This document shows positions 1 through 8,856 of a stretch of 64,000 nt of DNA, one piece after another. The translations under genes were made by a program, and so were the position numbers. Under the pieces are notes generated by a model. That model made no database searches, was not told the origin of the DNA, and was given only the letters and a program-made list of their open reading frames with translations. The stretch comes from an uncultured Clostridia bacterium (lineage in GTDB: Bacteria > Bacillota > Clostridia > Peptostreptococcales > Anaerovoracaceae): contig CAKQXD010000001.1 of NCBI GenBank assembly GCA_934281605.1, positions 1 to 64,000 of the forward strand. The letters run 5' to 3'. The stretch's first letter is position 1. The number at the start of each line of letters is the position of its first letter.

Positions 1-62
1 GCTGGGAGAGCGCAAGGTTCGCAATCTTGAGGTCAGGGGTTCGATCCCCCTATGCTCCACCA
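1..62 (+). tRNA. tRNA-Ala(CGC), 5' end outside window
   Basis: The 3' part of a tRNA is visible: the end of the D arm, an anticodon stem (13-17 with 25-29) closing the loop TTCGCAA, a five-base variable loop, a T arm (35-39 with 47-51) and an acceptor strand ending in an encoded CCA at 60-62. The anticodon at 20-22 is CGC, which reads the alanine codon GCG. The 5' acceptor strand lies before base 1, so identity rests on the anticodon alone. Confidence 0.85.
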
Positions 63-66
63 AATG

Positions 67-94
67 GCAGGTATCTGTAAGGATGCCTGCTTTT
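67..94 (+). terminator. Terminator of the tRNA-Ala transcript
   Basis: A fully paired 9-bp stem (67-75 with 82-90) with a six-base loop is followed by TTTT. It begins five bases after the CCA end of the tRNA, as expected for an intrinsic terminator. Confidence 0.85.
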
Positions 95-100
95 CAATTT

Positions 101-205
101 ATATAGGGGGATCGAAGCCGAAAGGGCCGCTGCGTAAGGCAAGGCAGTCCGGTGGACTGGCTTGCAGCAGATTCTGGGGCATTTATTGCCTAAAAACCCA
201 ACAAA
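101..205. repeat. Inverted copy of the tRNA T-arm plus a long hairpin
   Basis: Bases 103-116 are an exact 14-base reverse complement of 40-53 in the tRNA T arm and acceptor strand. Next comes a hairpin at 139-165 with 12 facing positions, 11 paired, and a three-base loop. No convincing protein is encoded; a minus-strand frame exists but has no ribosome binding site or recognisable product. The pattern resembles debris of an element that once used the tRNA end as a target, but no integrase is present in the window. Confidence 0.45.
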
Positions 206-210
206 ACCCC

Positions 211-239
211 TTGAAATTCCAATAGTTCTATGATAATAT
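211..239 (+). promoter_or_regulatory. Promoter of the rimP-nusA-infB operon
   Basis: TTGAAA (211-216) and TATAAT-like TAATAT (234-239) are separated by 17 bases. This is the last good sigma-A-type promoter before rimP. Confidence 0.65.
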
Positions 240-267
240 AAGAATAACAAACCTAAGTAATTCGAGT

Positions 268-300
268 AAGAGTGGGTAAATCGCCCACTCTTTCATTTTG
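268..300 (+). terminator. Attenuator-like hairpin in the rimP leader
   Basis: A perfect 9-bp stem (268-276 with 284-292) with a seven-base loop is followed by TTTCATTTTG. It lies between the promoter and rimP, so transcription of the operon must read through it. It could be an attenuator for the nusA operon; NusA autoregulation is known in other bacteria. The U tract is interrupted, so strength is uncertain. Confidence 0.55.
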
Positions 301-321
301 TCAGTGGCAAGAGGAGTTTTT

Positions 322-795
322 ATGGCAAAGAAAAAAATAACAGTGCTGGCCGATGAACTGCTTTCTGGATTTTTGCAGGAAGAGGGGCTGGAATTATATC
401 ATTCCGAATTTGTGAAAGAAGGCAGGGACTGGTTCCTTCGAATCTATATCGATAAACCGGAAGGCGAAGGCTATATCGGAACGGAGGACTGCGAGAAGGT
501 GAGCAGATTCCTGAGCGAGAAGCTGGATGAAGCGGATCCGGTGGAGCAGAACTACTATCTGGAGGTTTCTTCGCCGGGCATGGATCGGGAGTTGATCAAG
601 CCGGAGCATTACCGCAGATACGTGGGCAGCGAAGTGGAGATCCGGCTCTATAAGGGCAAGGACGGCACAAAAAATATACAAGGGGTTTTGCAGGAGATGG
701 ATGGTGATTCCATCAAAGTGCAGGATCACGACGGAAAAGAATGGCATCTGCAGCTTGCTGAAATCGCAAAGGCCAAGCTGGCAGTTATTTTCTAA
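322..795 (+). CDS. rimP: Ribosome maturation factor RimP
   Basis: 157 residues, the usual length for RimP (older name YlxS/YhbC), a cytoplasmic factor needed for 30S subunit maturation. The N-terminal domain holds the typical stretch around EVSSPGMDREL, and the C-terminal half is the small SH3-like barrel. I chose the ATG at 322, preceded by AGAGGAG, over an upstream GTG-like extension that has no ribosome binding site. It is the first gene of the operon and ends 18 bases before nusA, the standard Firmicutes order. Confidence 0.95.
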   Translation: MAKKKITVLADELLSGFLQEEGLELYHSEFVKEGRDWFLRIYIDKPEGEGYIGTEDCEKVSRFLSEKLDEADPVEQNYYLEVSSPGMDRELIKPEHYRRYVGSEVEIRLYKGKDGTKNIQGVLQEMDGDSIKVQDHDGKEWHLQLAEIAKAKLAVIF

Positions 796-813
796 AGTGG
801 GAGGAAAAATGAC

Positions 814-2094
814 ATGAATAAGGAATTCATCAATGCGATCAATGATTTAGTAAAAGAAAAGGGAATCTCGAAGGATGTCCTGATCGAAGCGATCGAATCG
901 GCACTTGTTTCCGCATATAAGAAAAACTACGGAACTTCTCAGAACGTGAGAGTCAACATCGACCGGGAAGATGGAGATGTGGACGTTCTCATGCGCAGAG
1001 ACGTAGTAGACGAGGTGGAAGATGAGTTTACGGAGATCTCGCTGGAAGAGGCTCTGGAGATCGATCCGAGATATCAGGTAGGCGATGTGGTAGAATACCA
1101 GGTAACGCCGAGAGACTTCGGGCGTATCGCGGCACAGACTGCGAAACAGGTGGTTGTGCAAAGGATCCGCGAGGCGGAGCGGGGCATGATCTTCGACAAC
1201 TACATCAGCCGTCAGGGTGACCTGATCACAGGTGTGGTTCAGAGAATCAGCAATGAGACGATTTTTGTAAACATGGGCAACACCGAAGGTATCCTGGTGG
1301 CAGGAGAGAGAACTTCCGGAGAACGCTACAAGGTCAACGACCGGATCAAGGCGTACATCATGGATGTAAGAAAGAGCACCAAGGGTCCTCAGATCTTCCT
1401 TTCCAGAACGCACCCGGGCTTTGTAGAAAAGCTGTTTGAACTGGAAGTGCCTGAAATCGAAGACGGTACGGTAGAGATCAAGAGCATCGCCCGTGAGGCT
1501 GGTTCCAGAACGAAGATCGCCGTATACACAGAAGACGAAAACGTGGATCCGGTAGGCGCATGCGTCGGCACAGGCGGCAGTCGTGTCAAGAACATCGTCG
1601 ACGAGCTCTTTGGAGAAAAGATCGACATCACCACATGGGACGATGATCCGCACATCCTGATCAAGAATGTTCTCAGCCCGGCCAAGGTAGAGAAGGTCCT
1701 GATTGACGAGGAAGAAAAAGCGGCTACAGTAGTCGTTCCGGATTATCAGCTTTCCCTGGCTATCGGCAAGGAAGGACAGAACGTAAGACTGGCGGCCAAG
1801 CTGTGCGGCTGGAAGATAGATATCAAGAGTCATACTCAGTATTTCGACGGACCGGAATATGTGGAAGAAGTCGAAGTATATGAAGATGAGGATTTCGAAG
1901 AATACGAGGACGACATCCAGTATACGGAGGATGCAGTAGAGACTGAGGCGGTCGAAGAGGTTGAGGAACCTGCCGAAGGAGCCGAGGAATCCGATGAAGC
2001 AGCGGAGGCTGAAGAAGCTGACGATACAGAGGGTGACGGCATCCAGTATGTCGACGAAGACGACGCAGATAGGGGCGATGAGATTGAAGAATAA
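814..2094 (+). CDS. nusA: Transcription termination/antitermination factor NusA
   Basis: 426 residues. NusA binds RNA polymerase and nascent RNA and modulates pausing, termination and antitermination. In order it shows the N-terminal polymerase-binding domain (about 1-125), an S1 domain (about 133-200) and two KH domains (about 200-345, with VGTGGSRVKNIVDEL and IGKEGQNVRLA as the GXXG-type loops). An acidic Glu/Asp-rich tail follows from about 350 to the end. Gram-positive NusA usually stops after the KH domains, so this tail is an addition, unlike the AR repeats of E. coli. The start is the ATG at 814 after GGGAGG; an ATG at 809 runs into a stop at once. Confidence 0.97.
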   Translation: MNKEFINAINDLVKEKGISKDVLIEAIESALVSAYKKNYGTSQNVRVNIDREDGDVDVLMRRDVVDEVEDEFTEISLEEALEIDPRYQVGDVVEYQVTPRDFGRIAAQTAKQVVVQRIREAERGMIFDNYISRQGDLITGVVQRISNETIFVNMGNTEGILVAGERTSGERYKVNDRIKAYIMDVRKSTKGPQIFLSRTHPGFVEKLFELEVPEIEDGTVEIKSIAREAGSRTKIAVYTEDENVDPVGACVGTGGSRVKNIVDELFGEKIDITTWDDDPHILIKNVLSPAKVEKVLIDEEEKAATVVVPDYQLSLAIGKEGQNVRLAAKLCGWKIDIKSHTQYFDGPEYVEEVEVYEDEDFEEYEDDIQYTEDAVETEAVEEVEEPAEGAEESDEAAEAEEADDTEGDGIQYVDEDDADRGDEIEE

Positions 2095-2362
2095 GAAGAT
2101 CCCGATGCGCAGGTGCGTAGGCTGCATGGAATCCAAGCCGAAAAACAGCCTGGTGAGGATCGCATGCTACGAGGGCAATCTCAGCGTGGATCCCAGCGGC
2201 AAGGCTAAGGGTAGGGGCGTGTATCTCTGCCCCAACCGGGAGTGCATGGAGAAGGCGCGCAAGCGGCGCGCTTTGCAGCGAAGCTTCGAGGTGGAAATCT
2301 CGCAGGAGCGGCTGGAGGAAATCTTTGAGGAGCTGATGACGTATGAACAGAAAGGTGATTAG
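2078..2362 (+). CDS. rnpM: RNase P modulator RnpM (YlxR family)
   Basis: 94 residues. YlxR proteins are small RNA-binding proteins; the B. subtilis member binds RNase P and modulates its activity. The family signature RRCVGC near residue 10 and the basic segment GRGVYLCPNRECMEKARKRR are present. I use the ATG at 2078 with AGGGG just upstream. The gene overlaps the end of nusA by 17 bases and the next gene by 20, which indicates translational coupling. Confidence 0.93.
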   Translation: MRLKNKKIPMRRCVGCMESKPKNSLVRIACYEGNLSVDPSGKAKGRGVYLCPNRECMEKARKRRALQRSFEVEISQERLEEIFEELMTYEQKGD

Positions 2363-2678
2363 TTACCTGGGCTTTGCGAAGAAATCGGGGAATCTTCTGA
2401 CCGGCGTCAACACCTGCACCTTTGCACTGGCGAAGGGCAAGGTCAGGCTGATGATCCTGGCGGAGGATATCTCGGAAAACAGCCGAAAAAAAATCATGAA
2501 GGAAATCCGTAAGTACGGAGTAAAGCATATCGAATACGGCAGCAGCGACGAAATGTCACATGCCGTAGGGGCTTCTGGAAGGAATGTGTTCGCCATATGC
2601 GACAAGGGATTTGCAGAAGCGATTACGAAGGAAATCGAGCGGGAGTCAGAACAGAAGAAGTCCATCAGAGGACAGTAA
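2343..2678 (+). CDS. ylxQ: L7Ae-like RNA-binding protein YlxQ
   Basis: 111 residues, the size of the L7Ae/L30e/YlxQ family that binds kink-turn RNA. Visible family features are GFAKKSGNLLTGVNTC near the N-terminus and the LMILAEDISENS strand-turn region. It sits between rnpM and infB as in most Firmicutes. Its exact role is not established. Confidence 0.9.
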   Translation: MNRKVISYLGFAKKSGNLLTGVNTCTFALAKGKVRLMILAEDISENSRKKIMKEIRKYGVKHIEYGSSDEMSHAVGASGRNVFAICDKGFAEAITKEIERESEQKKSIRGQ

Positions 2679-2691
2679 GGAGGAAGTGTGT

Positions 2692-5559
2692 ATGAAAATA
2701 AAGGATTTGGCCCAAGAACTGAGCCTGAGCGGCGATGAGGTTCTTGAAAAAGCGAAAGCCATGGGCATAGAGGTATCCAAGACCAGTGATGATCTTTCGG
2801 ACATGGATACCACAGCTGTGAAGAATACCATTCTGAAGGGCGGCACTCATACGGAAACGAAGGTCGTTCGTACCAGAACGAAAAAATCCGACGCAGAAAA
2901 GAAGGACGGCGGTCCTAAGGTGACGGTCAAGGCGGCCAACATCAAGCTGCCGGAAAAGAAGAAGACGGTCAAGGCTGCTGCAAAGCCGGCGGCGCGAACA
3001 GCTGCAAAGCCTCCGGTAGGCAAGCCGATCGTGCCGAAGGAAGTGGAAGGAAGACCGAAGCCGCCGGAAGGCAAGCCGGTGGTATCCAAGTCCATGCTGG
3101 AAAAGAGAATTGCGGAAGAAGAGGCTGCGAAGCAGGCTGAGAATACCCCGAAACAGGAAAAGGCTGCAGCGCCTGCAGAAACGCAGCAGAGCGCACCGAA
3201 GGCAGAACCTGCTAAGGAAAAGAAAGATGCTGCTGTAAAACCATCGGAAGCCAAGGCAGAACCGAAGCAGGAAAACGCTGAAAAACCGGAAGAAAAGAAA
3301 CCGGCAGCTCCGAGAAGACAGACTCGTCTGAAGGTCATCAAGAGAGCAGAAGACGTGAGAAGAGAAGAAGCGGAAGCGGCAGAACGCCGTGCTGCTGCTA
3401 GAGAAAAGCGTCAGGAAGAGAAAAAAGCCGAAGAAAAGAAGCGAGGCGGAGATCGTGACCGCAGAAACGGCGATCGTAAGAATGACAAGCGTGGAGATCG
3501 CAAGTCCTTTGACCGCAAGGGCGGCAAGCCGGGGGATAAAAAGGACGGTCGTCCAGGTCAGGATCGCAGCGGCAGACCGGCTCCGAGAAGAGACGATGCA
3601 GCCAGCGATGTAGCAGTATCCAAGCCGACTTCTCACAGAGGAGAGAAGAAAGGCAAGGAGAAGGAGCACGATAAGTTCTCCAAGCTGGAACGTGGCGGAC
3701 GCAAGGGCGGCAGACCGCAGTCCCTGGAAAAACAGGTGAGAAACAAGAAACACAACAAACCGAAGGCTGCACCGGAACCGGAGGTGGAAGCAGTAGAACT
3801 GCCGGCCGGAACTATCATGATCAACGTACCGATCACGGTAGCAGGCTTTGCAGAACAGACCAAGACGACCGTATCCCAGATCATCATGACGCTGATGAAG
3901 ATGGGCGTTATGGCCAATGTAAACCAGAATCTGGACGAAGATACTGTCGTGCTGCTGGCCGAGGAAATGGGCCTGCAGGTTGCCATCGGCAAGGTCAAGG
4001 AAGAAACCGAAGAAGAAGGAATCGAATCCTTTGAAGATAAAGAAGAAGATCTGAAACCGAGAGCTCCGATCATCACGGTTATGGGTCACGTTGACCATGG
4101 TAAGACGTCCTTGCTGGATGCGATCCGTAAGACTCACGTAACCGATCAGGAATCCGGCGGAATCACGCAGCATATCGGTGCATCCGAAGTTGAGATCAAC
4201 GGGCAGAAGATCGTATTCCTGGATACGCCGGGACACGAAGCGTTCACAGCGATGCGTGCGAGAGGTGCTCATGCGACGGATATCGCAGTTCTGGTCGTTG
4301 CAGCTGACGACAGCGTTAAGCCGCAGACCATCGAGTCCATCAGCCATGCTAAGGCTGCAGGCGTTCCGATCATCGTTGCTATCAACAAGATGGATAAACC
4401 GGGTGCAAATCCGGATATCGTCAAGAAAGACCTGGCGGAGCAGGGCGTTCTGGTGGAAGACTGGGGCGGCGACGTTATCAGCGTACCGGTATCTGCTAAG
4501 ACTGGCGAAGGTATCGTAAACCTGCTGGAAATGATCTTGCTGCAGGCAGAAGTCCTGGAGCTGAAGGCTAATCCGGACAGACTGGCTCTGGGTACGGTTC
4601 TGGAAGCTCGTCTGGACAAGGCAAAGGGCCCGGTAGCAAGTCTGCTGGTACTCAACGGTACTTTGAAGGCCGGCATGAGCATCGTAGCGGGAACATGTTC
4701 CGGTAAGATCCGTCTTATGACCAACGACAAGGGCGAAAAGATCCGTCTGGCTGGACCGGCAACGGCAGTGGAGATCCTCGGTCTGACCGATGTTCCTCAC
4801 GCCGGTGACGTGTTCAACGCTGTGAAGGATGACAAGGTTGCAAGAGAAATTGCAGAAAAACGACAGGAAAAACTGAGAGAAGAAGTTCTGGCAAGAAACT
4901 CCAGCACGACGCTGGAAGAACTGTTCAGCCAGATCCAGGAGGGCGAAGTAAAGGAACTGAACCTGATCATCAAGGGCGATGTACAGGGTTCTGTCGGCGC
5001 GATCGTATCTTCTCTGGAAAAGCTGTCTAATGATAAAGTTAGAGTTAAGATCGTGCACACTGGTGTAGGCGCTATCAACGAGTCCGACATCATGCTGGCG
5101 GGAACTTCCGGCGCGGTTGTCATCGGCTTCAACGTAAGACCGAGCTCCGCTGTAAGCTCCATTGCAGAGCGTGAAGGAATCCAGATCAGAACATACCGCG
5201 TTATCTACGATATCATCGACGATGTAGAAAACGCTATGAAGGGTATGCTGGATCCTGAATTTAAGGAAGTCGTTCTGGGAACAGTAGAGATCAGAAACAC
5301 ATTCAAGGTTCCTGGCGTTGGTATCGTTGGCGGTGCATATGTAACGGACGGCAAGGTGGTTCGTAACGAACAGGTTCGTCTGGTGCGTGACGGTATCGTG
5401 ATCCACGAAGGCAAGATTTCGTCCCTTAAGAGATTCAAGGACGATGCAAAGGAAGTTGCTCAGGGTTACGAATGCGGTATCGGCATCGAGAACTACAACG
5501 ATATCAAGGAAGGCGATATCATCGAGTGCTTCACGATGGAAGAGATAAAGAGAGACTAG
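2692..5559 (+). CDS. infB: Translation initiation factor IF-2
   Basis: 955 residues. IF-2 is the GTPase that places initiator tRNA on the 30S subunit and promotes subunit joining. The N-terminal IF2_N domain begins KIKDLAQEL. It is followed by about 330 residues of low-complexity Lys/Ala/Glu/Arg-rich linker, then a second IF2_N copy. The G domain has GHVDHGKT (G1), DTPGHEAF (G3) and NKMD (G4). Domains II, III and IV follow to the end. The ATG at 2692 follows GGAGGAAG and gives the canonical N-terminus; the frame is open further upstream only because it overlaps ylxQ. Confidence 0.97.
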   Translation: MKIKDLAQELSLSGDEVLEKAKAMGIEVSKTSDDLSDMDTTAVKNTILKGGTHTETKVVRTRTKKSDAEKKDGGPKVTVKAANIKLPEKKKTVKAAAKPAARTAAKPPVGKPIVPKEVEGRPKPPEGKPVVSKSMLEKRIAEEEAAKQAENTPKQEKAAAPAETQQSAPKAEPAKEKKDAAVKPSEAKAEPKQENAEKPEEKKPAAPRRQTRLKVIKRAEDVRREEAEAAERRAAAREKRQEEKKAEEKKRGGDRDRRNGDRKNDKRGDRKSFDRKGGKPGDKKDGRPGQDRSGRPAPRRDDAASDVAVSKPTSHRGEKKGKEKEHDKFSKLERGGRKGGRPQSLEKQVRNKKHNKPKAAPEPEVEAVELPAGTIMINVPITVAGFAEQTKTTVSQIIMTLMKMGVMANVNQNLDEDTVVLLAEEMGLQVAIGKVKEETEEEGIESFEDKEEDLKPRAPIITVMGHVDHGKTSLLDAIRKTHVTDQESGGITQHIGASEVEINGQKIVFLDTPGHEAFTAMRARGAHATDIAVLVVAADDSVKPQTIESISHAKAAGVPIIVAINKMDKPGANPDIVKKDLAEQGVLVEDWGGDVISVPVSAKTGEGIVNLLEMILLQAEVLELKANPDRLALGTVLEARLDKAKGPVASLLVLNGTLKAGMSIVAGTCSGKIRLMTNDKGEKIRLAGPATAVEILGLTDVPHAGDVFNAVKDDKVAREIAEKRQEKLREEVLARNSSTTLEELFSQIQEGEVKELNLIIKGDVQGSVGAIVSSLEKLSNDKVRVKIVHTGVGAINESDIMLAGTSGAVVIGFNVRPSSAVSSIAEREGIQIRTYRVIYDIIDDVENAMKGMLDPEFKEVVLGTVEIRNTFKVPGVGIVGGAYVTDGKVVRNEQVRLVRDGIVIHEGKISSLKRFKDDAKEVAQGYECGIGIENYNDIKEGDIIECFTMEEIKRD

Positions 5560-5575
5560 TAAGGAAGGTAATCTT

Positions 5576-5959
5576 ATGGGAAAAGGATACAGACAGGGCC
5601 GGTTAGGCGAAGAAATCCGGAAAATCGTCAGCGAACTGCTTCTGCGGGAGCTGAAGGATCCGGGCCTTTCGGCGATGATCAGTGTCACGGCGGTCGAGGT
5701 GACCAGCGACGGGAGCTATGCTACGGTGTATCTTTCCGTGCTGAGCACCAGCGGTGCGGAGAATGAGCAGGAAGAACAGCAGAAGGCGCTGGATGCCATG
5801 AACCGTGCCAAGGGATTCATCCGCAATGAGATCGGACGTCAGGTCAAACTGCGTCACACGCCGGAGCTGATCTTCAAGATCGATCATTCCATGGAATATG
5901 GAAGACACATCTCCAAGATCATCCGGGATCTGGACATTGACCATGAGGACGAGGAATAG
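5576..5959 (+). CDS. rbfA: Ribosome-binding factor A
   Basis: 127 residues, normal for RbfA, a KH-fold protein that assists late 16S rRNA processing and 30S maturation. Typical motifs are RLGEEIRKIVSELL at the N-terminus, DPGLS, and LRHTPELIFKIDHSMEYG near the C-terminus. It follows infB by 16 bases with AAGGAAGG upstream of the ATG and is four bases from nrnA. Confidence 0.96.
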   Translation: MGKGYRQGRLGEEIRKIVSELLLRELKDPGLSAMISVTAVEVTSDGSYATVYLSVLSTSGAENEQEEQQKALDAMNRAKGFIRNEIGRQVKLRHTPELIFKIDHSMEYGRHISKIIRDLDIDHEDEE

Positions 5960-5962
5960 AAG

Positions 5963-6955
5963 ATGATAGCAAATGCATCATTACAGGAAATCGGGGAAAT
6001 CATTCAGAGGGCTGACAGCGTCCTGATTTTCCCTCATATCAACCCGGACGGGGACGCCATCGGTTCCGCATGCGGACTTTGCGACACGCTGCGGGAGCAC
6101 GGCAAGAAGGCGGCGGTGCTGCTAGAGGAGGATGCTCCGGAGTATCTCGGCTTTCTGGACACCAGCTGCTGCATACAGGATGGGGAGAGCTTCGGCAAGC
6201 CGGATCTTTGCATCTGCGTGGACTGCAGCGATGAGGGTAGACTGAACAAACGGGTGGACGCGTACAGAAACGGCGGGAGCACTCTTTGCATCGATCATCA
6301 CCTGGCGCCTGCAGACTTCGGAGAAAGGGGCTTCTGCGATCACTACTATATCGACAGCAGTGAAGCGGCGTGCTCCCAGATCATCTACAAGCTGCTGCAG
6401 ACCATGGAGCTGAAACCGACTCCGGCAGCGGCAGAAGTGCTCTATACGGGAATCGTTACGGATACGGGAAGCTTTCAGTATTCCAACACGACGGGAGAGA
6501 CTCACCGGATCGCGGCTGATCTGCTGGATCTGGGCGTTGACATCATGAAGGTGACCATGGCGCTGTATCAGAATATCAAGCGCAACAAGCTGAATCTGGA
6601 AATTCGGATTTTGGATACCATGGAGGTTTTTGCAAAGGACCAGGCGGTCATTGCCTATGTGACGGAGGATATGGCTGCAGCTGCCGGTGCGCTGATGGAG
6701 GATGCGGAAAGTGCGATCGATCTGCTGCGTAACATCGAAGGCGTGGAGATCGCGGCGCTTTTAAAGCAGCGGCAGGAGGGCATCAAAGTGAGCCTGCGTG
6801 CCAAGTCCTGGGGAAGTGTCGATCAGATTGCTGCAAAGTTTGGCGGCGGCGGTCACAAGAAGGCGGCAGGATGCACACTGCATATGTCGCTGGAGGAAGC
6901 GCGGGATGCGCTGAAAAAAGAGATGGAACAATCGCTGGAGGATCTGGAGAATTAG
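5963..6955 (+). CDS. nrnA: DHH-family nanoRNase/pAp phosphatase NrnA
   Basis: 330 residues. NrnA degrades very short RNAs and dephosphorylates pAp. The DHH domain has PHINPDGDAIGS, VDCSDEGRL and IDHHLAP as metal-binding motifs, and the DHHA1 domain carries FGGGGHKKAAG near the C-terminus. Its stop codon touches the truB start with no gap. Position between rbfA and truB is standard for Firmicutes. Confidence 0.95.
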   Translation: MIANASLQEIGEIIQRADSVLIFPHINPDGDAIGSACGLCDTLREHGKKAAVLLEEDAPEYLGFLDTSCCIQDGESFGKPDLCICVDCSDEGRLNKRVDAYRNGGSTLCIDHHLAPADFGERGFCDHYYIDSSEAACSQIIYKLLQTMELKPTPAAAEVLYTGIVTDTGSFQYSNTTGETHRIAADLLDLGVDIMKVTMALYQNIKRNKLNLEIRILDTMEVFAKDQAVIAYVTEDMAAAAGALMEDAESAIDLLRNIEGVEIAALLKQRQEGIKVSLRAKSWGSVDQIAAKFGGGGHKKAAGCTLHMSLEEARDALKKEMEQSLEDLEN

Positions 6956-7909
6956 ATGGAAGGCATTTTAGTAATCAATAAGCCGCAGGAATGGACGTCT
7001 CATGACTGCGTAGCGGTGTGCAGGCGGGCGACCGGCGTGAAAAGAGTCGGTCACGGCGGTACGCTGGATCCTATGGCGGAGGGCGTGCTCCCGGTCTTTG
7101 TGGGCAGAGCAACCCGCATCATGGAATACATGGATCTGGGCTGTAAAACCTACCAGTGCCATATGCGTCTGGGGCTTGTGACCGATACGGAAGATATCTG
7201 GGGAGAAGTCCTGGAAGAGAACAGCACGGATGAGATCACAGAGGATCAGATCCGGCAGGTGGTCAGCTCCTTTCGCGGAGATATCCTGCAGAAACCGCCT
7301 ATGTATTCGGCACTGAAGGTAAAGGGCAGGAAGCTCTATGAATACGCCCGGCAGGGGATCGCTGTTGAAATTCAGGCAAGACCGGTGACCATCGAAAGGC
7401 TGGAGATCGAGGAGATCGATTTAAACCAGAAAGAGGTGGTCTTTGAAGTCACCTGCTCCAAGGGAACGTATATCCGTTCTCTTTGCAGAGACATAGGTGA
7501 GAAGCTGGGGTGCGGAGCCGTCATGAGCGGACTCACCAGAACCGTCAGCGGAGCATTTGACCTGGAGCGGTCTTTGCAGCCGGAGGAAGTAAAACAGATG
7601 AGTCAGGATGAGATCGAGCCGTATCTTTTGCCAGTGGATTTTCCGCTGATCCATTTTGGCAAGTGCACTATGCCGAAGGATCGGGCGCTGTATTTTGTCA
7701 GCGGCAACAGCATCAGGTGGCATCAGATCGGCGTGACGAAGGCGCCTGAGGAGGGGCTTTCCGGGCGCAATCCGAGAGATATCGCATACGGTCAGATGTA
7801 TTGTGTGTATGAGCAGGAGAGCGGTCTGTTTCTGGGAACAGGCTATTACTGCGAGGAAGAAATGACTTTAAAGGCAGATAAAATATTTGTGACGAGGCAG
7901 GAATTATGA
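6956..7909 (+). CDS. truB: tRNA pseudouridine(55) synthase TruB
   Basis: 317 residues. TruB makes the universal pseudouridine 55 in the T loop of tRNA. The catalytic-Asp motif GGTLDPMAEGVLPV is at about residues 35-48, and KPPMYSALKVKGRKLYEYAR and SKGTYIRSLCRDIG are the other conserved blocks. The start ATG abuts the nrnA stop, and the last four bases overlap the ribF start, indicating coupled translation. Confidence 0.96.
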   Translation: MEGILVINKPQEWTSHDCVAVCRRATGVKRVGHGGTLDPMAEGVLPVFVGRATRIMEYMDLGCKTYQCHMRLGLVTDTEDIWGEVLEENSTDEITEDQIRQVVSSFRGDILQKPPMYSALKVKGRKLYEYARQGIAVEIQARPVTIERLEIEEIDLNQKEVVFEVTCSKGTYIRSLCRDIGEKLGCGAVMSGLTRTVSGAFDLERSLQPEEVKQMSQDEIEPYLLPVDFPLIHFGKCTMPKDRALYFVSGNSIRWHQIGVTKAPEEGLSGRNPRDIAYGQMYCVYEQESGLFLGTGYYCEEEMTLKADKIFVTRQEL

Positions 7910-8838
7910 AGATTTTTAATTCACTGGAAGAAATAAAAGACATCGAGGAGACGGTGGTCGCCCTGGGAAACTTTGACGGCGTGCACCGGGGACATCAGCA
8001 GATCATCGACAGAACGGTGAAGAGTGCAGAAGCGGCCGGACTGAAGAGCGCGGTGTTCACCTTTTCCAACCACACGCGGACGCTGCTGAAGAACATGCCG
8101 CCGGTGAAGAATATCCTGTATGCGGAAGAAAAGGCGGAAATCATCGAGTCCCTGGGGATCGATTATCTGTTTAACATTCCGTTTACGCGGGAGATCATGA
8201 ACATGTCGCCGGAGCGGTTCGTGCAGGAGATCCTGGTGGATAAATTCCGTATCAGGGAGGCGTACTGCGGATTCAACTACAGCTTTGGACACAAGGCGCA
8301 GGGAACGCCGGAGGTGCTCATGCAGGAGGGTAGAAAATACGGATTCGGGATCCACATCCAGGAACCGTTCAAGATCGACGATATCGTGGTCAGCAGCACC
8401 TATATCCGGGAGCTGATCCATGAGGGCAAGCTGGAGAGATGTACCCAGTTTATGGGCAGGATGTATGCTATCGGCGGTGAGGTCGTGGTTGGAAACAAGC
8501 TGGGGAGAACCATTGGTTTTCCTACGTCCAACATCATGATCGACGATACGATGGTGACGCCGCCAAACGGGGTGTATATCACTTATTGTACGTATAATGG
8601 CGTGCGGTATCCAAGCGTGACCAACGTGGGGGTAAAACCGACCATCGGATCCTATAAAAAGAATGTGGAAACTCATATTTTTGATTTCAACAAGGAATTA
8701 TACGGGAAAAAGATCAAGGTCGAATTCGTGAAAATGACTCGGCCGGAGCGAAAGTTTGACAGCGTGGAGGAACTGAGCCATCAGATCCAGAACGACTGCA
8801 TCGCTGCCAAGGCGTATCATAGAGAACACTGTGAGTAA
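7906..8838 (+). CDS. ribF: Bifunctional riboflavin kinase/FAD synthetase
   Basis: 310 residues. RibF converts riboflavin to FMN and then FAD. The N-terminal adenylyltransferase domain shows GNFDGVHRGHQ and a central SSTYIRELI; the C-terminal flavokinase domain shows GRTIGFPTSN. It is the last gene of the classical rimP-to-ribF block and overlaps truB by four bases. rpsO, often found next in Firmicutes, is absent here. Confidence 0.96.
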   Translation: MKIFNSLEEIKDIEETVVALGNFDGVHRGHQQIIDRTVKSAEAAGLKSAVFTFSNHTRTLLKNMPPVKNILYAEEKAEIIESLGIDYLFNIPFTREIMNMSPERFVQEILVDKFRIREAYCGFNYSFGHKAQGTPEVLMQEGRKYGFGIHIQEPFKIDDIVVSSTYIRELIHEGKLERCTQFMGRMYAIGGEVVVGNKLGRTIGFPTSNIMIDDTMVTPPNGVYITYCTYNGVRYPSVTNVGVKPTIGSYKKNVETHIFDFNKELYGKKIKVEFVKMTRPERKFDSVEELSHQIQNDCIAAKAYHREHCE

Positions 8839-8856
8839 CATAGAGGAGAAGGCGGA

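Noticed and set aside
2665..5688. A 1007-codon open frame on the minus strand opposite infB
   Set aside because: It mirrors the biased codon use of infB, has no ribosome binding site, and its product is not a plausible protein. The same applies to long antisense frames opposite nusA, pepF, metY and the PKS genes.
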